A DNA stretch of 64,000 bases from Tetrapyrgos nigripes (GCA_013368315.1 JAACJM010000185.1:100559-164558), one strand, 5' to 3'; positions 11,861-23,875 are shown, numbered from the stretch's first letter. Translations and numbers: made by a program. Notes: generated by a model not told the origin, from the letters alone.

Positions 11861-14800
11861 ATGCCACCAAAGAAATCAAAGAAATCCAAGAAAACAAGGA
11901 ATAAATCATCAAAAAATGAACAAAAAATGGAGAAGAAGCAAGGTCAGTATTCAAGGAAGAAATAGTAGGTGAAAAGTATTCAGTGATTCTACTGGGCAGC
12001 TCACGAAATGACCGATACAAGGAACATGGAGATTTCGGCTCAAAGCAGTCAAGCTATTACAAATGCGTCCATTGCCCTGACTAAGCCCAGGTAGGTATTC
12101 TTAGAGTCTGCAGTTTCACAGCTTTACTGATAATGTGAAATAGAGCTGGTGCTCAAAGCCGCATGAATCCTATGTATGATTTTTCTTTGCTTCTAGAAAT
12201 AAAGTGAAATAAATTTGCTAGCAGCAGGAACAATCCTATTTCATGGCCCAGACCAGCAGATGTTAGGTTTGTCATTGTGATTTAGAGCAATATCTTAGTA
12301 ACTGACTCAACCTCAAATTTGAAGCATACTTCAGGACGCCCATAATTTTTCTATGAGCAGTGCTAACATCAGTGTTGTACAAGGAGATCAACATAACACG
12401 CAGAGCTATTTTGGAGAGCAAGGTAAGGTTTAATGTTGATTGCACACGAATTCACTCATAACTCAATTTGATACAGACATCATTAACAAGCTTAACCCAG
12501 CCAAAAAGGCATTTCATGATGTTGGCGCAAGAAGTACCTGTATTGAGGGCACTCGAACAGAAATATTGCAAAGCGTAATGAGCTGGGCAGAGGACACTTC
12601 ACCAGATGCTCCAGCAGGCTATTGGATGTGTGGTATGGCAGGTACTGGAAAAAGTACTATTGCAAAATCTGTATGTCTGATGCTAGAGAAGAAAGGATTG
12701 CTGGGTGGAGCATTTTTCTGCTCTCATCAGATTCAGGAGTGCAAGGATTATCACAAAGTCATTCCAACAATTGTATATCAGCTGGCTCAATACTATGCAG
12801 GAGCAATTGAAAACGCCCTCAATATGGATCAAGATATTGCTTTGAAGGAACCAGATAATCAAGTCAGCAAACTTCTCACTAATCTCTGGAGAAATGCTCC
12901 ACCATTTTACACTCGAGTAGTGGTAATTGATGCCTTGGATGAATGCGAGAACATTTCCCTAGTGCTGAAACATCTCATTCCAGTCATCAGAAATCAAGAA
13001 ATTCCAGGCATAAAATTCTTTCTGACTAGCCGCCCAGAGCAGCATATCAAAGATCATTTTGATGTCAGTACAATGCAACAGGAAAAGCAGACCCTCCAAC
13101 ATTTCTATTTGCACAATGTACAGAAAAGTATTGTAAGAGATGATATCTCTATTTTCCTTCAGAAGGGACTTAGTGGGATGTCTGTCTCCAAGGACAACAT
13201 GAATAGACTGGTTGAAAGCTCAGGTGTATTATTTATCTATGCTGCTACCATTGTCAAATACATAACTGGAGGTGGACAACGAGCTCATTCCAGATTATCC
13301 AATGTCCTCAACTTGAAACGTACTCCAGATGAGCGACAAACAGAAATATTGGACAACCTATATTCTCAAATTCTTGATGAAGCACTTTCACTCTCAAAAC
13401 TATCTCCCGAAGAACAGCAGCAGAGTTTGAAAGTTTTACACACCTCAATCATGACAGGCAGACCTGTGTCATGTCAAATCATCTCAGAGCTATTGAATTT
13501 TGCTTTGGAGGATGTTCAGGCTACAATATCAGACTTGCAATCTGTTTTGTATATCAATCAGTCTGATCAGGCAATCTACACATTTCATGCCTCATTTGCA
13601 GACTACATGACTTCAGAGACAAGGGCAAAGAATCTGTACTGCAATCCAATCAGTTATCACAGTCTCCTTGCCAAACAATGTCTGAGTTTAATGCAGTACC
13701 AACTCAAATTTAACATCTGCAATCTGCCTTCGTCATTTTTGAGTGATGATAATGTACCAGATATCCAAACCAAGATAGCTGAAAGTTTAAGTGGAGTACT
13801 TGAATATTCATGTATCTTTTGGGCTTATCATGTTGAAGGAACTGAGTTGGATATAAGCATAGTTGAAAAAATGGAGATATTTTTTCAGCTCAAAGCTCTT
13901 TTCTGGATTGAGGCCATGAATCTTTTGAAGAGAATTGTAGAATGTATTAGAATTCTTGGACTGGTTTCAAAGGTATGTTAAGATATAAAATATGATGAAG
14001 TTGTCTATTTATATATCACAAACAGATCTGTCAGGCCAACAAGTTGATTAGTCCTACAATACAGAAAACTGTACAAGAAATGAAAGACATGGCAACTGTA
14101 TTTGGCTTAAGTGCTGTGAAAAATATGACTCCACATATGTATCTTAGCATCATGCCATTTTTCCCAGCACTGAGCTGTACACTGGAAAAAGTGGTTAAAG
14201 TATTGAGCACATTGGTACGAAACCCTTCCATTGGTTATTGGCAGGCATCTTCAGAAGTTCTATGCATAAGTGTTTCTCCAAATGGAGAAAGAGTTTTGAC
14301 AGGGCTGCAAAATAATCAGCTCATTATGTGGAATATAAATAATGGAGAGCAAATTGGAGAGGCTTTTTTTGGACATCAAGGCTGTGTCAGATCAGTGTCC
14401 TTTTATCCTGACAGTACGAGAATAGTATCTAGCTCAGATGATGCAACAATAAGAATCTGGGATACTAATACCAGGAAGATGGTCTGTCAGCCTCTTCAAG
14501 GGCATATACATACTGTCAGGTCTGTGGCAATTTCATCCAATGGGTCCAGAATTGCCTCTGGTTCAAGGGATAAGACTGTGAGAATATGGGATGCAATCTC
14601 TGGAAAGGCAATTGGGCAGCCCTTTGAGGGACATGAAGATGAGGTTAACTCAGTAGCATTTTCTCCCAATGGGAGTACAATTCTGTCTGGCTCAAGAGAC
14701 AAAACAGTGAGGATTTGGGACATCTCAAATGGAGACACCATTGGAAAGCCTTTCCAGCTGTATGGCATGGTTATATCAGTATCATTTTCTCCTGATGGAG

Positions 14801-16083
14801 CTAGAATTGCTGTTTGCTCAGGTGCTGTGACAATGTGGGATGAAAACAGTGGAAAGGTGCTTTGGCAAATAAACAATGGAAGTGATACAATAAATTTCTC
14901 TCCTGATGGGACCAGAATTGTCTCTGCATCATTTACAACAGTGAGGATCTGGGATACAAACGCTGGAGCAGCTGTTGGTCAGCCTGGTCAAGGACATCAG
15001 GGCAGTATCAATTCAGTGATGTTCTCTCCTGATGGATCCAAAATCATTTCTGGCTCAGATGATCAGACAGTGAGGATCTGGGATTCAAATGTTCAGTCTG
15101 TCATTCATGAGCTTGGACAGGGCCATCAAGAAAGTGTTGAATGTATAGCATTTTCTCATGATGGAGCAAGGATTGTCTCTAGCTCAGATGATAAGACAAT
15201 AAGGATGTGGGATGCAAAAACTGGAAACTGCATTGGACAACCATTGCTGGGACATACAGATAGGGTCAGATCAGTGGTATTTTCACCTGATGGAGCCAAA
15301 ATTGTGTCTGGATCATATGATGGGACAGTAAGGATCTGGAATGCAGACACAGGAAATCAAATTGGACAGCCTTTTCTGGGACATAACCATCCAGTCACAT
15401 CAGTTGCATTTTCACCTGATGGTACCAGAATTGCATCATGTGGTTCAGATGATCAGGCAGTAAGGATATGGGATGCAAGCACTGGAAATGCCATTGGACA
15501 GCCTTTACTGGGACATACAGATTGGGTCAGTTCAGCTGCATTTTCACCTGATGGAACCAGAATTGTGTCTTGCTCAGGTGATAGGACAGTAAGGATCTGG
15601 GATGCAGAGACTGGAAATGCCATTGGACAACCTTTGCTGGGGCACACAAGCTGTGTCACATCGGTTGCATTTTCACCTGATGGGACCAGAATTGTGTCTG
15701 GCTCATATGATAAGACAGTAAGGACCTGGCATGCATACACAGGAAATGCCATTGGTCAACCATTGCTGGGACATACAGATTGGGTCAGATCAGTTGCATT
15801 TTCATCTGATGGAACCAGAATTGTGTCTGGCTCAAATGATAGAACAGTAAGGATCTGGGACATAAGCATTGGAAATGCTGTTGAACAACTTTTACTGGGA
15901 CATGCAGGCTACGTTAAATCAGTAGCATTCTCTCCAGATGGAACTAGGATTGCATCTGGCTCTTGTGACTGTACAGTCAGAGTTTGGGATGCAACAATTT
16001 TGACTCAACGTGACATCAGTCATCAGCCACACACAAAAAGTGCCTACAATGGGATCACCTATTCACTATCTGTCAATAGCTGA
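11861..16083 (+). CDS. NACHT-WD40 STAND (fungal NLR-like) protein, multi-exon
   Basis: Signal-transducing NTPase of the fungal NLR class, typically a non-self sensor that can trigger incompatibility-type cell death. Firm exons are 12335-12422, 12477-13972 and 14026-16083, with introns 12423-12476 (phase 1) and 13973-14025 (phase 0). The first contributes AHNF...VQGDQHN, a motif usual in agaricomycete NACHT proteins. A basic first exon (MPPKKSKKSKKTRNKSS, 11861-11941) and one near 12010-12091 are likely but their splicing is less certain. The NACHT domain has Walker A GMAGTGKST (about 12635) and Walker B VVVIDALDEC (about 12917-12947). The C-terminal half has about 14 WD40 units, enough for two seven-blade propellers. 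A conserved-looking last exon (16132-16337) lies beyond the stop at 16081; see that entry. Neighbours are transposons only. Confidence 0.9.
14245..15997 (+). repeat. Array of ~14 WD40 units, later ones nearly identical in DNA
   Basis: Within the NACHT-WD40 gene, units of about 126-129 bp repeat the pattern GH-x(3)-V-x-SVAFSPDGTRI-x-SGS-x-D-x-TVRIWDA. Units from about 15240 onward share long identical DNA such as TTTTCACCTGATGGAACCAG, while the earliest units and two central ones (about 14755-14960) are divergent and lack the GH dipeptide. Such recent sameness suggests ongoing exchange between units. Confidence 0.85.
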
Positions 16084-16131
16084 GTAGTTTGGATAAATTT
16101 CAACAAAGAGCATACTAATTACTTCTTACAG

Positions 16132-16337
16132 CCTCATCCTGGTATCTTGATAGTGAAGGATGGGTCCGATTTCCTGGAGTTGATCATGGTATCATTTGGA
16201 TCAGACCTGAACATTGGTCTTCTGTGTGTACCCCTCAGAATCTTAAAATTATATCTCAGAAAGGTTGCATTAACCTTAACCTGGAGCAATGTGAATTTGG
16301 TGAGAATTGGGCTCAATGTTACAATGATTATAAATGA
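16132..16337 (+). pseudogene. Probable orphaned C-terminal exon of the NACHT-WD40 gene
   Basis: A good 3' splice site (branch-like TACTAAT, then TTCTTACAG ending at 16131) opens a frame that reads SSWYLDSEGWVRFPG...GIIWIRPEHWS...CYNDYK and stops at 16335-16337. A tryptophan-rich tail of this type (DGWI...WVPPEH) closes many agaricomycete NACHT-WD40 proteins. The preceding exon hits TGA at 16081-16083, and the only good-looking donor before it (GTCAAT at 16072) would join in the wrong phase. Either a weak donor such as GTGCCT near 16040 is used or the tail has been lost by mutation. Confidence 0.5.
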
Positions 16338-16513
16338 TTCAGACCAGAGTAACATCAATGTGGTTATTTGTAATTTGTTAATAGTCAATGCTGTCTACGT
16401 GCAATATGCTCTTACAACTTCAATAAACCTGTTCAGTTGACATTGGTAAAAGTACAGTCCTGTATGAGCATATCATATTAGTCGCTGAAATAGGCTGTTG
16501 GTATTTACGTAGT

Positions 16514-16651
16514 AAAATTATTGCGATTTCCGAAAATAATGGGTCTTCAAACTGAAACTTTCGGTTTTGATCGCCTTGATTTAAGGGCTTATGAATTGAC
16601 AAGTTTTGTTTCTGGACCCATTAATTTCGGAAATCGCAATAATTACTAGTG
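16514..16651. mobile_element. Short hairpin / MITE-like element
   Basis: Arms of about 28 bp, AATTATTGCGATTTCCGAAA plus ATAATGGGTC (from about 16517) and its reverse complement ending AAATCGCAATAATT (about 16645), enclose a ~70-bp unique loop. The arms are almost perfect. No clear target duplication could be assigned, so family is unknown. Confidence 0.55.
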
Positions 16652-16769
16652 ATCTTGAGACTTAGAATAAGCATAACCACATACCCAACACCTGCTTACA
16701 CGGTTCCAGTATTGTTGCTGTTGTAATTTCTAGATTAGCTTGTTGTACCTAACAAACTCATAGCTGTAC

Positions 16770-17055
16770 TGTCAAGGACACTACTATACTCAATGGCGGG
16801 AACCACCAAAGTCACACAAAGACTAGATCAAGAAAAAGAGAAAGATAGATTGAGGGAAATGAGTAAGCTGATTATGCTCAACACTGTGTAGGTAGTGGTA
16901 CAGAGTGGAGACAAAGTGAATGAACTAGAGAGCTACCAAGATTTGCTGGTATATATAAAAGAACAATGAATAGGCAAGAGAGTTTCATGAAAATGGCACA
17001 GGGACAAGAACGACAATGTAGGAGATAGGTACAATGGTGGAAATAGAACTGTGAG
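16770..17055 (-). repeat. 3' LTR fragment of element B
   Basis: Starting TGTCAAGGACAC, the sequence parallels the reversed LTR at 58652 (TGTCAAGG..., AAGTCACACAA, AGAGAAA-rich tract, GTGGTACAGAGTGGAGACAAAGTGAA). It marks the outer border of minus-strand element B and is cut at 17056 by the CACTGGGTGC terminus of another transposon. Confidence 0.65.
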
Positions 17056-17944
17056 CACTGGGTGCAAATACCTGTAAATACACTGAAGACTTACTCAGTG
17101 CCACTCAGTTTGTAAATCCCCATGTATTATGGAAGCATTACATGATAGCAAAAATTTCAGAACAATTCCATAAGGTTTCTGTAAGTCAGGGTGTATTGCT
17201 GGAGTCTTTGGATGTGAAATTCTGTCACAGCAGTACATACTATAATACCATTGAAAATTGCAGAAATATTTTGGCATGTCATAGAGTAATACAGCCTAGA
17301 TTTACAGAGGACATACACAGGTGCAAATACCATAAATACACTGTCTTACAGTGATATTACTGAAGACTTACTCAGTGCCACTCAGTTTGTAAATCCCCAT
17401 GTATTATGGGAGTATTACAGGAAAGCAAAAATTTCACAACAATTCCTTAGGGTTTCTGTAAGTCAATGTGTATTACTGGGATCTTTCTATGTGACATTGT
17501 GTCACACTAATACATACTATAATACTATTGAGATAGACAGAAACATTTTGATGTGACACATGGTAATACAGCCAAGATTTACAGAAGACTTATGAGATCA
17601 AAAGCTCTGGTAAATCACTATTAATAGTGAGTGCATTTATGATAGATTTAATGAGTGACAGGATGGTCACAGAAATGCTTAAATAGGATCAGGTGTATTA
17701 CAGGAGCTTTACAAAACCCAAAACATTGTCATGGAATCTTATAATTTTACAGAAAAGTCATACATCAGGATAGAAGTAATACACCTGTAAGTCAAGGAGA
17801 ATTGTTTTGAATTTACTGGAAAGTAGATAACTTGTAAATCCTGCATGAATCTTGGAGACTTATAAGAGATATGTAAGAGGTTGTAAGATCAAGAAATGAT
17901 AGCATAAGAGTAGGTGTTTTACTGTATATTTATGACAGTTCCCA
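17056..17944 (+). mobile_element. CACTA-type element or fragment with subterminal repeats
   Basis: Begins with the family terminus CACTGGGTGCAAATA (17056). The interior is a run of diverged, related segments (ACTTACTCAGTGCCACTCAG at about 17090 and 17368; CCCCATGTATTATGG; repeated TTACAG) and holds no coding frame. The right inverted terminus was not found; the boundary is set where element B's chromodomain resumes (about 17945). It is therefore a truncated or rearranged copy. Confidence 0.55.
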
Positions 17945-18166
17945 CAAGTTTTTGGAATCTGAGTAATCCAACCATTTAACCAAGTACTGAACATCTTGAC
18001 AATTTCTTGTTGGTTTTGAGTCCAAGATTGCTTCAACATTGTACTTGTTATCCTCTGGTAGTAATTCTGCAGGTTCACCTGGGTAATTTACTCCATGTGC
18101 TTCAGTTTCTTTGTATGGTGATAGTAGTGAAGTATGGAATACTGGATGAATTCACCAGGTGTTTGG
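17945..18166 (-). pseudogene. pol: Integrase C-terminal tail and chromodomain start of element B
   Basis: Minus-strand reading gives HPVFHTSLLSPYKETEAHG, then a spacer (EAILDSKPTRN) and a chromodomain start (VQYLVKWLDYSDS...LWE), matching copy C at 45485-45690. It ends abruptly at the CACTA-like block, so the rest of the chromodomain is missing. Unlike copy C, the Trp of VKW is intact here. Confidence 0.8.
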
Positions 18167-18737
18167 TGTCATGAATCTCTTCGTGCCTTCATCTTCAAAC
18201 CCTGTTTTCCTTCATTCTTTTGCTTTTAGTCTTCTTTCCAGTACTTTGGCTTATCCAGATCTTGTTTCTCTTGTTTTCCCTCTTCTTTGCTTTGCTTCCA
18301 TCATTCCTTTTGCTTCCAGTCTTCTTTCCAGTACTTTGGGTTATCCAGATCTTGTTTCTCTTTGTTTTCCTTCTTCTTTGCTTCGCTTCCTTTGTTCCTG
18401 TCACTTCTATAGTTCTTCCAGGTGTTTCTCCATAGTTCTACCTTGATTCTCCTTGATTCTTCCATAGTTCTTCCTTTCCATCAGTACCTATTGATCTAGG
18501 CTTTGTCTCTTCATTCCTTTGATCATATATACTTCAAGGCTTTGTAGATAGGTCTCTAGTCTGTCCACTTGTGCTCCCTATGATCCATACTGCTCAGCCT
18601 TATCTCAGTACTATGTAGACTTGGGCCCATCTGTGGCTACTCACCCTTATCTATTCTATCTGCTCTATTACTTCATCTTTGGCTCCTGTGTGGTGGCCTG
18701 AGAGGTTATCCAGTCCCTACTGAACCTGTTCTTGACA
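18167..18737 (+). repeat. Solo LTR inserted in element B integrase, TSD TTTGG
   Basis: Starts TGTCATGAATC (18167) and ends CTTGACA (18737), the same ends as the 532-bp LTRs of copy C. It is flanked by the 5-bp duplication TTTGG (18162-18166 and 18738-18742), and the integrase frame of element B resumes exactly on the other side. Orientation is plus, opposite to its host. It contains a direct ~83-bp duplication (CCAGTCTTCTTTCCAGTACT at about 18305 and its variant near 18226). It is a relic of LTR-LTR recombination. Confidence 0.9.
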
Positions 18738-19945
18738 TTTGGCAGTTTGAGACAATAGTTGACCTTGCCAATTACATCAGTGATTTTGAAGGGTCCATGA
18801 TGACGATTTGCCAACTTAGCTTTTGGCCTTGTGGTTTTCAAATTGTTACGAGCTAATAGCACCATATCCCCAACTTTGAAGTTCAATCCTTCTTTCACAT
18901 GATCCTTATTTTGCTCCTTCATCAGTTCTGCAGACATTCTTCAACTTTTGGTACATGTGAAGAGGGATTGATTGTCAGAAAGAGTTGAGGGAGGTAGCCA
19001 TGAAGCAGCTCAAATGGTGATTTTCCAGTAGCTGAGTGGACTCGAGTATTATGACAGAACTCAGCATATAGCAAATATTTGACCCAATTATCTTGACGAT
19101 AATTACAGAATGTTCACAGGTATTGCTTGAGTTCTTGATTGAACCTCTCTGTTTCACCATCTGTTTGTGGATGATAAGCTGTACTGAGAGCTGAAGTAAT
19201 ACCTAACTTAGCATATATTCCTCTCATAACCTGGCTCACAAATTGGGGACCTTGATCCAATATCACCTTGTCCCAAAGGCTGTAACATCACCATGTGTTG
19301 TGCCATCACTATCAATATCCTTTCGACAAGGGGAAATGATGACTGTCTTAGTTGATCGATCTATAGTGACATGGATTGCATTAAAGCCATCACATTCCAG
19401 GAGATCCATGATGAAATCAGTAGTAATGATGCCAAATGATTGTTCTGGTGTTTTGTTCGGAATTAAGGGTACATGGGATAGATGGTTTTGTGCCTTGGTT
19501 AATTGGCAAGTAGCACATCCTTCAACATAGCTGCAAATGAAAACTGACATACTGGGCCACCAAAACTCTTGGCTAACCAATTCATACATCTTGAATCAGC
19601 CTGGATGTCCTGCAGTAAGACTATCATGATGCAACTTGACAATATCTCTTCATAGTTCTTTTTCATATGGGACATAGATTTTTCCTCAGAACAAAATCAT
19701 TCCATCCATTACTGTAGATTTTTGACTAGCGAACAAGGACCATTGTTTAATATGACTTCAAGAGCACTCATGACCTCAGTTTCCTTTTGTGGACATTCCC
19801 AAATTCGCCTTTTCAGTTCTGCATCTCCTGGCCTCATAGCACATATCCTGAAGAACTTTGGATCCAGTAATACCCTATCCTTGTTATCATCTTCTACCCC
19901 CTCTTTAGGATCTGGTCATCAGGATAACAGATCACTATGATTAAG
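18738..19945 (-). pseudogene. pol: Integrase of element B
   Basis: Minus-strand frames show the zinc-finger segment and EGCATCQLTKAQNH (about 19495-19530), TTDFIMDLLECDGF with the first catalytic Asp (about 19395), a diverged second Asp region near 19245, the third acidic motif near 19150 and the KVGDMVLLARNNLKTTRPKAK tail near 18830-18880. Several stops and frame changes interrupt it. The upstream segment FFRICAMRPG (about 19850) is intact here, whereas copy C has a stop at that Cys. Confidence 0.85.
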
Positions 19946-21430
19946 AACTCCTGTTTTGTGGATGAGAATAAAGTTGAATCATGTAAGAAATAATGCCATT
20001 CTTGCTTGTCGTTGGCTTAATTTCTGAGCTGTTCTGAAATATTCCAAGTTCTTGTGATTGGTTAGGATTTCGACCAGGTAATGTTGCCATGCTTCTAATC
20101 CACATATGATTGCCAGTAACTCTTTATCATGAATATCATAATTCCATTCCATTTCTGATAGGGATTTTGATAGATATGCTACTGGGTGCTATTGATTGTC
20201 AGGTCCTTGTTGTGCTAGAATTCCTCCTGTAGCATAGCCAGAAGAATCTACTTCAACTCTATATGGTTTAGAATGATCAGGCATCAAGAGCACAGGTGAG
20301 GAAGTGAATGCATCTTTAAGTGCCTGAAAGGCTTCTTCCATTTCAATAGACCATTTCCATGGTTCATCCTTCTTGGTTAGGTTAAAGAGTGGTCGAGCAA
20401 TTTTAGAGAAATCTGTTATGAACCAGTGGTAAAAGTTCCCAAATCCTAGGAATGATTGAATGTCCTTGACTGATCATGGGGTTGGCCATTCAGTGACACC
20501 TTTGACTTTAAATGGATCCATTGCCAAAGTGTTAGGCAAGAGGATCAGACAGAAGAATTCTACTGAATCAGTCTTGAAGGTACATTTCTCTGGTTTTGGA
20601 TAGAGGTCGTTATCTTGTTTAACCATCTGCTGATGTTCCTGCAAGGTTTCCATGAAGATTAAAATGTTGTCCATATAGATTACTACTTTTCCTGAATCAA
20701 TAAGGTCCTTGAAAAGAGTATTCATCATCGGTTGGAATGTGGCAGGAGAATTCATGAGACCAAAGAACATCACTGTTGGTTCAAAAAGTCCTCTGTTGGT
20801 TTTGAATGCTGCCTTCCATTCATCTCCCTTTTTGATCTGTACATTGTTATAACCCCATCAAAGATCAATTTTGGAAAATTTGTGTGCTCCCTTGAGTTTG
20901 TCTACCAATTCAGATATTAGTGGTAAGGGATATTCATTTTTTACAGTTCCATGATTTAAGGCTTGATAATCCTGTACAGGGCATAGCTTTCCATCTTCCT
21001 TTTTAATGAGGAAGAAAGGACTTGCCATAGGAGATTTTGAAGGCCTTATGTACCCTTTGTTCAGGTTTTCATCAATAAAACTATCGAGCTCCTTTTGTTC
21101 AATTGGTGATAAGGGATAAGTTTTACAAGGACAAGGTTCGAAGTCTGTTTTCAGGTTGATAGCATGATCCCATTCGTTATGCACTGGTAATCGTTCTGAA
21201 GTTTGTTTATCAAAAACTGATAGAAACTGATGATATTGAGAGAGAATCTTATCTGTAAGAGGGACATCTTTCTTGATTTCTTGGGATGCTTCTGCAAGTT
21301 CCTGAGCTTTGGTAAATCCTGCACAAATGTTAATATTTGGCATCTCCAATGATTCCAAATCTGGTGTCATGTATTCTTCTTCTTTTCTCAACAGCTCTTC
21401 CATCACCTCTTGTTCCCATTGGTTCAGAAT
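19946..21430 (-). pseudogene. pol: Reverse transcriptase and RNase H of element B
   Basis: Frames at 20858-21406 carry the EWDHAINL entry and KGYIRPSKSPMASPFFLIKKEDGK; those at 20474-20773 carry MFFGLMNSPATFQ. The catalytic box reads YMDN instead of YMDD (about 20665-20676), so the second catalytic Asp is Asn. RNase H motifs (VEVDSSGYATGG, DHKNLEYF) occur between 20000 and 20260 but out of one continuous frame. The enzyme would be inactive on this ground alone. Confidence 0.88.
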
Positions 21431-21835
21431 ATCCTTCTGACCATAATCTTCTTCAGTAAAGATTGTTGTAGATCCCGAAGTATGATGAAAAGATCAAATG
21501 TTTGAATCATCCAACTGGTTCTAGCCATTTGACTTGGTAATCCTTGTGATGAGCTTGTGGGTCAGCAGTAGTCAATTTAGGAGGTTTTGGTTTTGTCCAT
21601 AGGTTAAGGATAGGAGGATTTTCCAACATACATGTCTCAGGACATCTGACCATATCCACCTGAGAAAATGACCAATATATCTTTGGGTTATGTTCTTCTA
21701 ACCAATTGGTGCCAAGAATTATGTCATGGTCTCCAATGTCAGTAACATAGAATTCAGCTTGTTTCTCATGATATGATTCTTTGTCCCTGGCATAGATCTG
21801 AAGTTTCTGAATGGTGTAATGTCATACCCATCCCA
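21431..21835 (-). pseudogene. pol: Protease C-terminal part of element B
   Basis: Minus-strand reading gives VTDIGDHDIILGTNWLEEHNP (about 21670-21740), then the linker to RT. The 5' half of the protease domain lies at 24604-24868, separated by the foldback element 21836-24600. The target triplet CCA is duplicated at the two junctions. Confidence 0.8.
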
Positions 21836-22879
21836 CACTGGGTGCAAACACTTGTAATTCCTTGGCTATACAGAGGAATTACAGAAGCCTTATGTAGGTA
21901 CATTCAATATGTAAGTCCACTTGACCTACTGAAGTATTACAAGAGATCAAAAAAATTAGAACAATTATGTAAGACCATTATAAGGCATGAAGACTTACAG
22001 GAGACTTTCAGTGTTATAACACTTGTAATTCCTTTGATATACAGAGAAATTACAGAAACCTTACTCAGGTACACTAAATATGTAAGTCCACTTGACTTAC
22101 TGAAGTATTACAAGAGACCAAAGAAATTAGAACAATCATGTATAACCATTGTAAGGCATGAAGACTTACAGGAGACATTCAGTATTACAGAAAAGAATAG
22201 TTTGTCCTTAACAAAAAATACAAAAGAATTACAAGAATTTGGTAAGTCCATTGTAATACATGGAGACATACTATGGACATTCAGTGTGACTTTCTGTCAC
22301 AATATGTGACACAATGGATTTACAAAGAAATTTCAGAGTGGGTTTATGTCACAGTATGTCATCCTGTAAAAATTCACCAGAAATACATGAGTATTTTGGT
22401 GTGACAAAAAATCACAGTATAGTCCAGTGTAATACCACTGGGACTTACAGAAGAGTTACAAGAAAGAAGACTGTGAAACCTTCAAGAAAGTCTGGCAAGT
22501 TTTATATGAAATGTATCAAGTGACAGACAAGTCACTGTAATTCACCAAAAAGTCTGCCAGTATTACAGAGGACTTACACTAGATGCAAACACTTGTAAAT
22601 TCATGGCTTTACCAAGCAAGGTACACAATAGTATGATGACATGCCTGAGATGTGTCATCCACATTGCACACATTGTCCTTGTCATGCATGTTGTCCTTGT
22701 TGTCCTTGTTGTCCTTGTTGTCCTTGTTGTGCATGCTGTCCTTGCCATGCAACACATTGTCCTTGTCGTGCAACACATCAGTGTTGGACGGTCAATGGCA
22801 GCTGGTCAATGTCAAAGTCAAGTGATTTGACTTTGGTCAATGACAGTCTTGATTGTCAAATGACCGTTGACTGTTGACC

Positions 22880-23120
22880 TTCAGTTATTTGCAACACCCG
22901 CTGGGCTGGTCAACCAGTTTCTACCACTGGAGGAATTCCTATACGTGAACTTTTCGATTTTTCAGATCAGCGATGGATCAATATGTACTTACATCAGTCA
23001 AAGGAAGCAGACAGTGAAGAGATGGCATTATATGAGCTTTTGAAGGTGGAAAATGTTGGAGATGAGGGTGGACTTATTGATATGGATGGAACAAATGAAG
23101 ATTTGTTGGTTAATTACTGA
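22880..23120 (+). pseudogene. 3' end of an unidentified gene inside the foldback element
   Basis: An open frame of about 80 codons (CNTRWAGQPVSTTGGIPIRE..., LFDFSDQRWINMYLHQS..., stop at 23118-23120) has protein-like, acidic composition and is followed by AATAAA at 23144-23149. It has no start codon of its own. It could be the last exon of the parent element's transposase or of a captured host gene. I do not recognise the family. Confidence 0.45.
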
Positions 23121-23334
23121 AACTTCAAGTTGTATTGAATGTGAATAAACATTGAATTTGTACTTGTATTGTCTGGTTCTACTACGGTGCTATTTGCTGT
23201 TCAAACTTGCAAGTTCAAAGCTAGAGATTGTAACTCAACAGTCGCAAATGGACATTGCCCACTTGCTCCCAGGCCCAATGTCAACCATCAAGTCAATTGA
23301 CTTCCAGACATTGTTATGCTGCCACAAGTCATTG

Positions 23335-23875
23335 ACATGTCCAACACTGCAACACATTGTCCTTGTTGTGCATGTCATCCTTGTCATCCTTGTTGTGCTT
23401 ATCATCCTTGTCATCCTTGTCATGCACATTGTCCTTGTTGTCCTTGTTGTGCACGTTGTCCTTGTCATGCAACACATTGTCCTTGTTGTCCTTGTTGTCC
23501 TTGTTGTCCGTCCTTGTTGCACACATTGTCCTGGATGACAAGGATGAGGAGGACGTGGACAACGTGGACAATGACAAGGACAACATGGACAATGACGAGG
23601 ATGACATGGACGACAACAATGACAATGACAATGTGGACAACAACAACAACAACAACAACAAAGTGGACAACGATGAGGACAACATGGACAACGACGAGGA
23701 CAACGTGGACAATGATGAAGACAACATGGACAATGGTGAGGACAACAAGGACAACAACAACAACAACATGCACAACAACAACAACAACGTGCATGATAAC
23801 AACAACAACATGCACAACAAGGACAACAAAGATGACCAGGATGACAAGAACAATGTGTGCAATGTGGATGACACA
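23335..23875. repeat. TTGTCC / GGACAA minisatellite arranged as an inverted pair
   Basis: From about 23350 to 23530 the plus strand repeats TTGTCCTTG(T/C)TG; from about 23565 to 23860 it repeats the complement GGACAA(C/T)(A/G)TGGACAA and CAACAACAACAA. A shorter array of the first type is at 22672-22765. The block can fold on itself and creates spurious Asp/Asn-rich, Thr/Arg-rich and Cys-rich open frames on all strands. Confidence 0.85.

Noticed and set aside
14496..15752. Antisense open frames of 64-126 codons over the WD40 region
   Set aside because: Shadows of the WD40 repeats; their repeat pattern follows the sense gene exactly.
18167..18737. Treating this stretch as the 3' LTR of element B
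   Set aside because: Orientation is opposite to element B, it has its own TTTGG duplication, and integrase sequence continues on both sides.
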